Part shown: positions 14,987 to 22,814 of the stretch, one piece after another | Numbering within the stretch: position 1 is the stretch's first letter | Layout of the letters: every line of letters begins with the position of its first letter | Origin: Nonomuraea guangzhouensis | GTDB taxonomy: Bacteria > Actinomycetota > Actinomycetes > Streptosporangiales > Streptosporangiaceae | Direction: 5' to 3' | Assembly (NCBI RefSeq): GCF_019396345.1 | Contig: NZ_JAHKRM010000049.1 | Coordinates: forward strand, 18,520-82,519 | Length of the DNA: 64,000 nucleotides | The notes under the pieces: generated by a model | The model's database searches: none | Seen by the model: the letters and a program-made list of their open reading frames with translations, nothing else | Told to the model about the DNA's origin: nothing | Position numbers and translations under genes: made by a program

Positions 14987-16177
14987 TCATATCGAACGGT
15001 AGACGGCCTCCATGAGCCGGATCGCCCGCAGGTTGCCGGAGAAGGCGTCGGCCATCCTGTTCATCACATAGCCCGCGGCCAATCCGTGCTCCGGGTCGGC
15101 CAGGCCGATGGAGCCGCCCATGCCGGTGTGCCCGAACGCGGTCGCGGACGGCAGGAAGAACGTCATGCCCGGCCGCATGAAGCCGAGCCCGAACGAGCTG
15201 TCCAGCAGCAGGACCTGGTCGGGACCCGTCACCCGGGGACGGATGGCGTCCTGGAGCGTCTCCGGGCGCAGCAGCTCGCCCGCGAGCAGCGCGCGGTAGA
15301 ACGCCGCCAGCGACCTGGCCGTGGTGACCATGCCCGCCGCGGGCCAGCCGGCGCGCAGGATCACCGGGTTGTTGGCGCCGCCTTTCAGGTCCTGGATGCT
15401 CGGGTTGCCCAGGGTGCGGTTCATCAGGCTGTCGGGATTCTGGGCGGCGACGGCGATCCCGCCGTTCGGATACTGCGGCGGCCCGCTGGGCGTCGCGGCG
15501 CCGACAGGAGCGCCGGGCGCGCCGTCGCCCCTGCCCGTTTCGCTGCCGGGCGGGGGTCCGGCCGACAGGCGGGCCGCCCTGGCGATCACGTCGTCCGGCG
15601 CCCCGACCCACAGATCCAGCCCGAGCGGCCCGGAGATCTCCGCCGCGACCAGCTCGCCCACCGACTTTCCCGTCACCCGGCGCACGACCTCGCCCACCAG
15701 GAAGCCGTAGGTCAGCGCGTGGTAGCCGTGCATCGACCCCGCCCGCCAGATCGGCCGCTGCCCGGCCAGGCGCGCCGCGATCGCCGGCAGGTCCTCGAAC
15801 TCCTCCACCGGCACCGGCTCCTCCAGCGCCGGCAGCCCGGCCTGGTGGCTGAGCAGGTGCTCGACGGTGACGCGCTGCTTGCCCTGTACGCCGAACTCCG
15901 GCCACACCTCGGCGACCGGCGCGGTCACGTCCACCAGTCCGCGCTCGGCGAGCCGCAGCAGCACGGTCGCCGTGACCGCCTTGGTGCACGAGTACGCGAA
16001 CACGGGCGTGTCCCGCTCCCACGGCCGCCCCGTGCGGCGGTCGGCCACGCCGTCCCACAGATCCACCACCAGCTCGCCGTCGAGGTAGACCGCGAACGCG
16101 GCCCCCAGCTCGACACCATCGGCGAAATGACGCTCGAACACCTCGCGCACACGGGAGAACCGGGGATCACAGTGCAT
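14987..16177 (-). CDS. Class C beta-lactamase-fold serine hydrolase (EstB-like)
   Basis: 396 residues from ATG16177 after a GGAGG site; an ATG at 16210 is less likely. Residues YSCTKAVTA contain the SxxK catalytic motif, and YHALTYG supplies the Tyr of the second motif. WPEFGVQGKQRVTVEHLLSHQAGLP and the C-terminal GHTGMGGSIGLADPEHGLAAGYVMNRM match the penicillin-binding/EstB esterase family. No signal peptide is visible, so it is a cytosolic esterase or amidase rather than a resistance enzyme. It is divergent from the cyclase gene across 37 bp. Confidence 0.8.
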   Translation of the reverse strand: MHCDPRFSRVREVFERHFADGVELGAAFAVYLDGELVVDLWDGVADRRTGRPWERDTPVFAYSCTKAVTATVLLRLAERGLVDVTAPVAEVWPEFGVQGKQRVTVEHLLSHQAGLPALEEPVPVEEFEDLPAIAARLAGQRPIWRAGSMHGYHALTYGFLVGEVVRRVTGKSVGELVAAEISGPLGLDLWVGAPDDVIARAARLSAGPPPGSETGRGDGAPGAPVGAATPSGPPQYPNGGIAVAAQNPDSLMNRTLGNPSIQDLKGGANNPVILRAGWPAAGMVTTARSLAAFYRALLAGELLRPETLQDAIRPRVTGPDQVLLLDSSFGLGFMRPGMTFFLPSATAFGHTGMGGSIGLADPEHGLAAGYVMNRMADAFSGNLRAIRLMEAVYRSI

Positions 16178-16214
16178 CCAGACCTCCGACAGGAAGCAGA
16201 AAGGGAACACTTAC

Positions 16215-17123
16215 GTGCCAGCCGAGCCTAACAATTGGGGACGTTTCGGCCCAGAGGATCAACGAGGCACACTGAACCTGCTCACCGGCGACGTGGTGCT
16301 GAGCGCCCTGGCCGCCGCGCGCACCGGCCAGGTGCTCAGCCTGTCCATGCCGATCAGGGGCGCCACGTCCTCGCCCGCCCCCACGACGGTGCCGCACCTG
16401 CGGGGCCGTCCCCTGCCGCAGCACTTCATGTCGGTCGACGGCGGCGACTACGCGGCCGGCGTCCGGCCGGTGGGCGCGGGGCTGCGGATGGCCGACGACG
16501 CGCTGATCGTCACCCACCACGGCACGACCACGCACATGGACGCGCTCTGCCACATGTGGTCGGGCGACGAGCTCTACAACGGCCACCCCGCCGCCCGCGT
16601 ACGCTCCTACGGCGCCACCCGGTGCGGCATCGAGCAGGTGGGCGGGGTGGTCGCCAGGGGCGTCCTGTTCGACGTGCCCCGGCATCTCGGGCTCGACCAC
16701 CTGCCCGCCGACTTCCGCGTCCCGGCGCAGCTGCTGGCGGAGATCGCGGTGCCGCGCGCTGGCGACGTCGCGGTGATCCGTACCGGCTGGCCCGCCGTAT
16801 GGGAGCGTTCGCACGAGGAGTACTGGTCGGGCCAGCCGGGGCTGTCGGCCGGCGCGGGGCGCTGGCTGGCGTCGATGGACGTCTCGGCCGTGGCCGCCGA
16901 CAACGCGGCGATCGGCGGGCTGAACGAGCGCCAGCTCGCCGACGAGCCGCTCGACGACGACCTGCACCTCATCCTGCTCCACCGGCACGGCATCCACCTG
17001 ATCGAGATGCTCTGGCTGGAGGAGCTGAGTGCGGCGGGCCGTACGGAGTTCGTGTTCGTCGCGGCCCCGCTCAGGATCGAGGGCGGGACCGGGAGCCCGC
17101 TCAACCCGCTGGCGATCCTCTGA
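16215..17123 (+). CDS. Cyclase-family metal hydrolase (kynurenine formamidase-like)
   Basis: 302 residues from GTG16215. The metal-binding motif HHGTTTHMDALCHMW (HxGTHxDxxxH type) and a C-terminal HRHGIHLIEM identify the cyclase/KynB superfamily, which hydrolyses amides or cyclic esters and diketones. Its length matches the longer bacterial 'cyclase family' proteins (about 300-320) found in catabolic clusters rather than KynB itself (about 210). No kynurenine genes are nearby, so hydrolytic ring opening in a catabolic route is the more likely role. It is convergent with the P450 gene. Confidence 0.75.
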   Translation: MPAEPNNWGRFGPEDQRGTLNLLTGDVVLSALAAARTGQVLSLSMPIRGATSSPAPTTVPHLRGRPLPQHFMSVDGGDYAAGVRPVGAGLRMADDALIVTHHGTTTHMDALCHMWSGDELYNGHPAARVRSYGATRCGIEQVGGVVARGVLFDVPRHLGLDHLPADFRVPAQLLAEIAVPRAGDVAVIRTGWPAVWERSHEEYWSGQPGLSAGAGRWLASMDVSAVAADNAAIGGLNERQLADEPLDDDLHLILLHRHGIHLIEMLWLEELSAAGRTEFVFVAAPLRIEGGTGSPLNPLAIL

Positions 17124-17130
17124 GCCCCGG

Positions 17131-18279
17131 CTACCAGGTGACCGGGAGGCTCTCCACGCCGTAGACCGCCGCGCGCTCCTTCAGCGGCACCTCGGAGGCG
17201 GGCACGGCCAGCCGCAGACCGGGGAAGCGTTCGAAGAGCCTGCGGTAGCCGATGCGCATCTCGATCCTGGCCAGCTGCTGCCCCAGGCACTGGTGGACGC
17301 CGTGCCCGAAGGCCAGGTGCCGCCGCGCGTCGGCCCGGTCGAGCCGCAGCTCGCCCGGATCGGTGAACTGGCCCGGGTCCCGGTTGATCGCCGGCAGCGA
17401 CAGCGCCACCGTCTCGCCCCTCCTGACCAGCTCGCCCGCCACCTCCACGTCCTCCAGCGCGACCCGGCTCGGCGCGCCCACGTGCAGGATCGACAGCCAG
17501 CGCATCAGCTCCTCGACCGCGGTGTCGTCGTCGAGCAGGACCCGCTGCTCCGGGTGCTCAAGCAGCGCGAAGACGCCCAGGCCCAGCATGTTCGCAGTGG
17601 TCTCGTGCCCGGCGACGAGCAGGATCAGCGCGAGGTTCGTCAGCTCCTCGTCGCTGAGATCGCCGGTCAGGCCGCTGATCAGGTCGTCGCCCGGCTCGGC
17701 CCGCTTGCGCCGGACGAGCTCGCCCAGATAGCCGGCCAGCGCCGCCAGCTCCGGCACGCCCTCCTCGTCGAGATGGACGATCCGCGCGGTCTGCTCCTGG
17801 AAGAACTCGTGGTCCTCGTACGGCACGCCGAGCAGCTCACAGATGACCAGCGACGGGATCGGCAGCGCGTACGCCCGCACCAGGTCCACGGGCGGCCCCG
17901 CGGCGGCCATCGCGTCGAGGTGCTCGGCGGCGATCTGCTCGATCCGCGGCTCCAGCAGCCGCATCCTGCGGACCGTGAACTGGCCGGTGAGCAGGCGCCG
18001 GTAGCGGGTGTGCTCGGGCGGGTCGGTCGTCACGAACATGCCAGGGGGAGCGGGCTGGTCCTGGCCGAACTGCGAGGTCGCGCGTACGGGGCTGTGCTTG
18101 AGCTCCTGGCGGTTGCTGAACCGGGGATCACTCAGCACGGTCCGCGCGGTCTCGAAGCCCGTCGCCAGCCAGCCCGTGTGCCCGTCCGGGAAGTCCAGGC
18201 GCGACAACGGCGGCAGCTTGGCCAGCTCGGGAGGTGGGTCGAAGGGGCATCCGGGGGTTCTGTCCATGGGAAGTCGCAT
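17131..18279 (-). CDS. Cytochrome P450
   Basis: 382 residues, slightly short for a bacterial class I P450. Landmarks: AGHETT oxygen-activation motif (223-228) in helix I, ExxR at 257-260, and the heme loop FGHGVHQCLGQQLAR with the thiolate ligand Cys331. It is soluble and needs ferredoxin and reductase partners, neither of which is encoded nearby. It is divergent from a TetR gene that may control it. The set of cyclase, P450, FadD-like and LLM oxidoreductase around it suggests a hydroxylation step in degrading a terpenoid or steroid-like compound; that is inference. Confidence 0.9.
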   Translation of the reverse strand: MRLPMDRTPGCPFDPPPELAKLPPLSRLDFPDGHTGWLATGFETARTVLSDPRFSNRQELKHSPVRATSQFGQDQPAPPGMFVTTDPPEHTRYRRLLTGQFTVRRMRLLEPRIEQIAAEHLDAMAAAGPPVDLVRAYALPIPSLVICELLGVPYEDHEFFQEQTARIVHLDEEGVPELAALAGYLGELVRRKRAEPGDDLISGLTGDLSDEELTNLALILLVAGHETTANMLGLGVFALLEHPEQRVLLDDDTAVEELMRWLSILHVGAPSRVALEDVEVAGELVRRGETVALSLPAINRDPGQFTDPGELRLDRADARRHLAFGHGVHQCLGQQLARIEMRIGYRRLFERFPGLRLAVPASEVPLKERAAVYGVESLPVTW

Positions 18280-18286
18280 ATTTTGA

Positions 18287-18346
18287 GAGTAGACTCCTAT
18301 TTGATAGTTGGCTAGCAGATAAGGGTGATCTCTTACGTGAGTAGAC
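18287..18346. promoter_or_regulatory. Candidate TetR operator region, P450/tetR gap
   Basis: GAGTAGACTC at 18287-18296 is an inverted repeat (GAGT-N2-ACTC). GAGTAGAC recurs at 18339-18346, 52 bp away. Both lie in the 99-bp divergent gap, one close to the P450 start and one close to the tetR start, as expected for a local repressor. Confidence 0.4.
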
Positions 18347-18378
18347 GGGTCTGTGTTGAAACCTCGACAATCGGTGAC

Positions 18379-18990
18379 ATGAGCGATCGACCGGTGCAGG
18401 GCCTGCGGGAGCGGAAGAAGGCCAAGACGAGGGCGCTGATCCAGAAGGAGGCGCTACGGCTGTTCCGCGAGCAGGGCTACAGCGAGACCACGGTCGAGCA
18501 GATCGCCGAGGCGGCGGAGGTGGCGCCCAGCACGGTGTTCCGCTATTTCGCCACAAAGGAGGAGCTGGTGTTCATCGACCAGTTCCCGCCCTTCGCCGAC
18601 GCCCTGAACGCGGCTCCGGCCGAGCTGAACCCGATCCGTGCGGTCCGCGTCGCCATGCGGGAGGTGACGGCGGCCCAGTCGGCCGAGGAGATCGCCGAGG
18701 GGGTCGAACGGGAGCGGCTCATGCTCACGGTGCCCGAGCTGTGGGCGGCGAGTCTGGAGAACATCACCGGGACGCTCAGGACGATGCAGGAGATCCTGGC
18801 CAGGCGGGCGGGGCGCGCCACGTCCGACCCGGAGATCCGGAACATCACGGGGGCGATCGCCGGGGTGATGATCGCGGTCTGGTTCGACTGGGTGAAGAAC
18901 CCCGTGATGGACGGGCCCGCCGAGGTCGACAAGGCCCTGGCCCACCTGGAAGCGGGGTTGTGCCTGGAGCCCGGTCAGGTGCCCGGGTAG
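18379..18990 (+). CDS. TetR-family regulator divergent from the P450
   Basis: 203 residues from ATG18379; an upstream in-frame ATG at 18325 would encode the promoter region. The N-terminal helix-turn-helix (residues about 12-58: TRALIQKEALRLFREQGYSE, TTVEQIAEAAEVAPSTVFRYF) is typical, and the C-terminal half is an all-helical ligand domain. It is likely the repressor of the divergent P450, sensing its substrate or an acyl-CoA. The last 16 bp overlap the convergent FadD-like gene. Confidence 0.8.
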   Translation: MSDRPVQGLRERKKAKTRALIQKEALRLFREQGYSETTVEQIAEAAEVAPSTVFRYFATKEELVFIDQFPPFADALNAAPAELNPIRAVRVAMREVTAAQSAEEIAEGVERERLMLTVPELWAASLENITGTLRTMQEILARRAGRATSDPEIRNITGAIAGVMIAVWFDWVKNPVMDGPAEVDKALAHLEAGLCLEPGQVPG

Positions 18991-20465
18991 TTGCCGCCGC
19001 CGTGGGCGGCGTCCAGGGCGTCGTAGTCGGGGGTGAAGCCGCGCTTGGGTATCACGTCGACGAACGCCACCTCGCGCGGCTTCTTGTAGGAGGCGAGCGC
19101 GTTCTTGACGTGGTCGATGAGGTCGTCGGCCGTGGCCTCGACGCCCTCCTTGAGCGCCACCACCGCCTTGACCGCCTGGTGCCAGGTGGCGTCGGGGATG
19201 CCGATGACGGCGGCGTCGGCGACGGCCGGGTGGGCCTTGAGCGCGCGTTCGACCTCGGCCGGGTAGACGTTCTCGGCGCCGGACTTGATCATGCGGAGCC
19301 GGGGGCCGATGAAGGTGATCGTGCCGTCTGGCTCGCGCCGGCCGAGGTCGCCGGTGTGATGCCAGCCGTACGCCGACTTAACCGCATTTAAGTCGGGACG
19401 GGCGAAATATCCGGAAAAGAGGGTCTTGCCGCGGGCGCAGATCTCGCCCACCTCGCCCGCCGGCACCTCGCTGCCGTCCGGGGCCAGGATGCGCACCTGG
19501 GCCAGCGGGGACGGCCGTCCGGCGAACCCGGCGGCGCCCGGAGCCAGGCCGAGGAAGGTGAGCATGCCGCCGACCTCCGTCTGCCCGTAGCCGCCCATCT
19601 TGGACCGGCACCAGGGGGAGTCGTCCACGGTGATCATCGCGTCCCACTCCGCCGAGTGCGAGACGAACCGCAGCGACGACAGGTCGTACTTGCCGCCGGT
19701 GTTCGCCTTCGTCACGGCGTCGATCATCGGGCCGAACAGGAACGCCTGCGTGACCCGCTCGGCGTCGATCAGGCGGCAGACCTCCTCGGCGTCGAAGGCG
19801 GGGGTGAAGACGTTCGTACCGCCGATCTGGAGGGTGGCCAGGCAGAACATCATCGTGCCCACGTGGAAGAGCGGCCCGTTGTTGAGGAAGGTGAAGCCGG
19901 GCTCCATCTGGCGTACCACCAGCAGGGACACGCTGTGGGCCAACAGGGCCGCGCTGCTGAGGAGGGCCGCGTTGGGGCGGCCGTCGAAGGCGGCGGTGTA
20001 GAGCGCCAGCACCGGCTCGGTGTCCGCGGCGGGCGGGAAGTCGCCGGGGGAGCCGCTCGCGACGAGCCGCTCATAGCCTTCCCCGGCCTCCACCCAGAGC
20101 GTGGTGTCGGCGGTCAAGGCGGCGGTGGCGTCGGACGGCTCCCGGACGACCACGCGCGGCGCCAGGTCCTCGACCACGAAGCGCAGCTCGTCCGCCGACT
20201 GCCGCCAGTTGGCCGGGCAGAAGATCGCCCCCAGCCGCGAGCAGGCCAGCAGCAGTTCCAGCACCGCGTGGGAGTTCTGTCCCAGCCAGAGCACGCGTTC
20301 GCCGGGCGCCACGCCCGCGGTGGCGAGGGCGTCCGCGAGGCGGGAGACCCGGGCGTCCAGCTCGGGGTAGGTCAGCCGTACCTCCCCGTCCACCACCGCC
20401 GTCACCTGGGGGCGGCTGCGCGCGTGCTCGGCGAGTACGTCGGACAGCGACAGGCTGTGGATCAT
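18975..20465 (-). CDS. FadD-like AMP-binding protein with degenerate P-loop
   Basis: 496 residues with the ANL fold: YGQTEVGGM, GEICARGKTLFSGYF, WHHTGDLGRREPDG and the hinge-region GPRLRMIKSGAENVYP are conserved. The ATP P-loop, normally YTSGTTGxPKG, reads LYTAAFDGRPNAALLS (155-170), and the C-terminal adenylation lysine motif is replaced by IPKRGFTPDYDAL. Similar variants occur among actinobacterial FadD annotations. It may have altered adenylation chemistry or only bind acyl-CoA. It follows the LLM gene by 17 bp with an AGGAG site, in one operon. Confidence 0.75.
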   Translation of the reverse strand: MIHSLSLSDVLAEHARSRPQVTAVVDGEVRLTYPELDARVSRLADALATAGVAPGERVLWLGQNSHAVLELLLACSRLGAIFCPANWRQSADELRFVVEDLAPRVVVREPSDATAALTADTTLWVEAGEGYERLVASGSPGDFPPAADTEPVLALYTAAFDGRPNAALLSSAALLAHSVSLLVVRQMEPGFTFLNNGPLFHVGTMMFCLATLQIGGTNVFTPAFDAEEVCRLIDAERVTQAFLFGPMIDAVTKANTGGKYDLSSLRFVSHSAEWDAMITVDDSPWCRSKMGGYGQTEVGGMLTFLGLAPGAAGFAGRPSPLAQVRILAPDGSEVPAGEVGEICARGKTLFSGYFARPDLNAVKSAYGWHHTGDLGRREPDGTITFIGPRLRMIKSGAENVYPAEVERALKAHPAVADAAVIGIPDATWHQAVKAVVALKEGVEATADDLIDHVKNALASYKKPREVAFVDVIPKRGFTPDYDALDAAHGGGNYPGT

Positions 20466-20482
20466 CGCAGCTCCTGGGAACG

Positions 20483-21538
20483 TCAGTGAAATGCGGGCAT
20501 GACCTCGGCGGCGAAGAACCGCATGACCTTCTTCATCTCCTCCAGCGGCATCGGCCGGGTGCTGCCGAAGTCGCAGAGCAGGTTGGCGAACCCCGCATCC
20601 CGCAACAGCGAGATCTGGTCGATGACCCGCGCCGGGTCACCGATCACCTCGAGCTGCTCCCAGCGGAAGTCGGCCGAGACGGAGCCGCCCTTGAGATAGC
20701 GGTCCTGGTAGTACTCGAAGCCCTGCGCGGCCTTGCCGGTCTTCGGGTCGATCGGCGCGCTGCGCTCGTTGAAGATCCGCGACCGGTCGAACGACGCCTC
20801 GAACCTGGCCTGGTCCTCGCGGGCCTGCTCGACGGTCGACGCCACATAGACGCTCCGCGCCACCACCAGCTCGGCGCCGCCCGCGTGCCCCGCCTGGGCG
20901 GCGGTCTCCTGCCAGGTCTCGGCCGCCTTGACGACCTTGCGGAACGTCGCCGCCGGGTCGGCCAGGATGGGCAGCCCGCGCTCGCCGTACATGGTGACGG
21001 TCTCGGGGGAGACGGCGGCGACATGGATCGGCGGGTGCGGCGTCTGGAGGGGGCGCGGCGTCAGCGACACCTCGGCTCCGGTCTTGTAGAACTTGCCCTC
21101 GTGCTGGAACGCCTCCTCGGTCCACAGGCCCAGGATCACCTCCAGCGCCTCGTTGAACCGGTCGCGCGCCTCGGCCAGGTCGATGCCGAAGCCCTCGAAC
21201 TCGAAGCTCTGGTAGCCGCGCCCGATCCCGAGATCCAGTCGTCCGCCCGAGAGCACGTCCACCAGCGCGGCCTCCTCGGCCACGTGCACCGGGTTGTGCA
21301 GGGGCAGCACCACGATGCCCGTGCCCAGGCGGATGCGCGAGGTGCGGGCGGCCGCGTGGGCGAGCAGCGTGAACAGGTTCGGCACGACGCCGTAGTCACG
21401 GAAGTGGTGCTCGGCCAGCCGTACCCCGTCGAACCCCAGTTCCTCGGCCAGCTCGATGAGCTCCAGGTGGTAGTCATAGACGTCCTTGAAGCTCTGGCCG
21501 TCGAACCGGTGGAAGAGGTGGAAGGTCGAGAACTTCAT
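20483..21538 (-). CDS. LLM-class flavin-dependent oxidoreductase
   Basis: 351 residues from ATG21538; an ATG at 21553 would add five. Luciferase-like TIM barrel: MKFSTFHLFHRFDG, FDGVRLAEHHF, RIRLGTGIVVLPLHNPVHVAEE, LDLGIGRGYQ. It uses FMNH2 or F420; the sequence does not settle which. Family members oxygenate or reduce alkanals, ketones and terpenoid rings, including Baeyer-Villiger type reactions. It is first in an operon with the FadD-like gene, behind the best palindrome of the window (21561-21576). Confidence 0.85.
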   Translation of the reverse strand: MKFSTFHLFHRFDGQSFKDVYDYHLELIELAEELGFDGVRLAEHHFRDYGVVPNLFTLLAHAAARTSRIRLGTGIVVLPLHNPVHVAEEAALVDVLSGGRLDLGIGRGYQSFEFEGFGIDLAEARDRFNEALEVILGLWTEEAFQHEGKFYKTGAEVSLTPRPLQTPHPPIHVAAVSPETVTMYGERGLPILADPAATFRKVVKAAETWQETAAQAGHAGGAELVVARSVYVASTVEQAREDQARFEASFDRSRIFNERSAPIDPKTGKAAQGFEYYQDRYLKGGSVSADFRWEQLEVIGDPARVIDQISLLRDAGFANLLCDFGSTRPMPLEEMKKVMRFFAAEVMPAFH

Positions 21539-21553
21539 GCGGCGGCCCCTCAA

Positions 21554-21586
21554 TGGTAAACCAAGCGCTCGCTTGGGACATTACCA
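21554..21586 (-). promoter_or_regulatory. Perfect CCAAGCG palindrome upstream of the LLM operon
   Basis: CCAAGCGCTCGCTTGG at 21561-21576 is CCAAGCG-N2-CGCTTGG with perfect arms. It is flanked by a second, slightly off-centre inverted repeat, TGGTAA (21554-21559) and TTACCA (21581-21586). It lies directly upstream of the LLM gene and should be the operator for the 21538-18975 operon. Confidence 0.65.
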
Positions 21587-21599
21587 CGGGCCGTGTTTC

Positions 21600-22793
21600 C
21601 TAGGCGAGGGCCGTGAGCAGCCCCATCGTCAGCGCGGTGCGCTCGGGGATGTGCTCGATCAGCACGTGCTCGTGCCGAGCGTGCGCGCCGTCGCCGACCG
21701 CGCCCATGCCGTCGAGCACCGGGCGCCCCAGCGCGGAGATGAAGTTGCCGTCGCTGGCCCCGCCGACCGCCGTCTGCTTCAGCTCCCAGCCGAACCCGGC
21801 CGCGACCGCCCACGCCTGTTCGAACAGGGCCTGCGAGTCCGGATTGGGCGTCATGGGCGGCCGGTTCCAGCCTCCGGTGACCGCGACCGACACCCGCGGG
21901 TCCGAGGCGCGCAGGCCGGCGAACACCTCGTCGATGCGCGCCATCTCCGGCGCCTGCGCGACCCGGACGTCGATGCCGCAGGTGGCGCGGCCCGCCGCGA
22001 CGTTGCGCCCGGTGCCACCGCTGATCAGCCCGACGTTCACCGTGGTGCCGAGCTCCCGCGCGCCGGAGCCGGCCAGCTGGGTGACGAGCTCGGCCAGCGC
22101 GTGAATGGCGCTCGCGCCCGAGTCGGGGTCGAGCCCGGCGTGCGCCTCGACGCCGGTGACCGTCACCTCGAACAGCCCGACGCCCTTGCGTGAAGTCTTG
22201 AGCACGCCGTCCAGCGACGCCTCGAAGACCAGGCTGGCCAGCGCGTCCGCGCTGGCGGCCTCGATGTGCCGCCGGGAGAACAGGCTGCCGATCTCCTCGT
22301 CGCCGTTGAACAGGTACCGCACGCTCGGGTGCGGCAGGCCGAGCTCGCGCAGCCCCCGCAGCGCCCAGACCGTCTGTACGAGCCCGGTCTTCATGTCGAA
22401 CACGCCCGGTCCGGTGATCTTGCCGTTCAGCACGGTGAACGGCCACTCCGCGAGCGTCCCGGTCGGCCAGACGGTGTCGTAATGGCTGAGCATCAGGACG
22501 GTGCCGGGCGCGGTGCCCTGGTAGGTCAGCTCCAGGACGTCGCCGTACTGGCCGCCGTCGTGCACGACCGCCTCGTCCGGCAGGCCGAGCCGCTCCTCCA
22601 CCAGGGCACGGACGGCGGCCAGCCCCTGGGTGAGCATGGCCTTGTCGTAGCTGTAGGTCTCCAGCTCGACGAGCGTCCTGAGATCGTCGAGCATCGCGGG
22701 CAGGGCTTGGCTGGTCCAGCGTGTGATGGGCACGTGAATTCTTTTTCCAGGGGAGGAGACCCTGACACGCGAGGCCAGGGTGACAGTTGCCAC
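21600..22793 (-). CDS. M20-family zinc carboxypeptidase (CPG2-like)
   Basis: 397 residues from GTG22793, preceded by AAGGAAGG at six bases. Motifs: LSHYDTVWPTGT (first metal His and the following Asp), GPGVFDMKTG (bridging Asp), FNGDEEIGS (catalytic Glu pair), ARHEHVLIEHIPER (last metal His). A dimerisation domain sits at about 195-310 (GVEAHAGLDPDSGASAI). The family cleaves C-terminal Glu or N-acyl groups from amino acids. It starts 21 bp after the histidine kinase gene on the same strand, so it may be the third gene of that operon. Confidence 0.8.
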   Translation of the reverse strand: MATVTLASRVRVSSPGKRIHVPITRWTSQALPAMLDDLRTLVELETYSYDKAMLTQGLAAVRALVEERLGLPDEAVVHDGGQYGDVLELTYQGTAPGTVLMLSHYDTVWPTGTLAEWPFTVLNGKITGPGVFDMKTGLVQTVWALRGLRELGLPHPSVRYLFNGDEEIGSLFSRRHIEAASADALASLVFEASLDGVLKTSRKGVGLFEVTVTGVEAHAGLDPDSGASAIHALAELVTQLAGSGARELGTTVNVGLISGGTGRNVAAGRATCGIDVRVAQAPEMARIDEVFAGLRASDPRVSVAVTGGWNRPPMTPNPDSQALFEQAWAVAAGFGWELKQTAVGGASDGNFISALGRPVLDGMGAVGDGAHARHEHVLIEHIPERTALTMGLLTALA

Positions 22794-22814
22794 GCCTGGC
22801 CTTCCTTTACGCGT

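Noticed and set aside
14987..16177. Beta-lactam resistance gene
   Set aside because: SxxK is present but there is no signal peptide, and the best resemblance is to EstB-type esterases.
13603..21576. Secondary-metabolite biosynthetic cluster (P450, SDRs, FadD, LLM)
   Set aside because: No polyketide synthase, NRPS, terpene synthase or RiPP gene; the enzyme set and operators fit catabolism.
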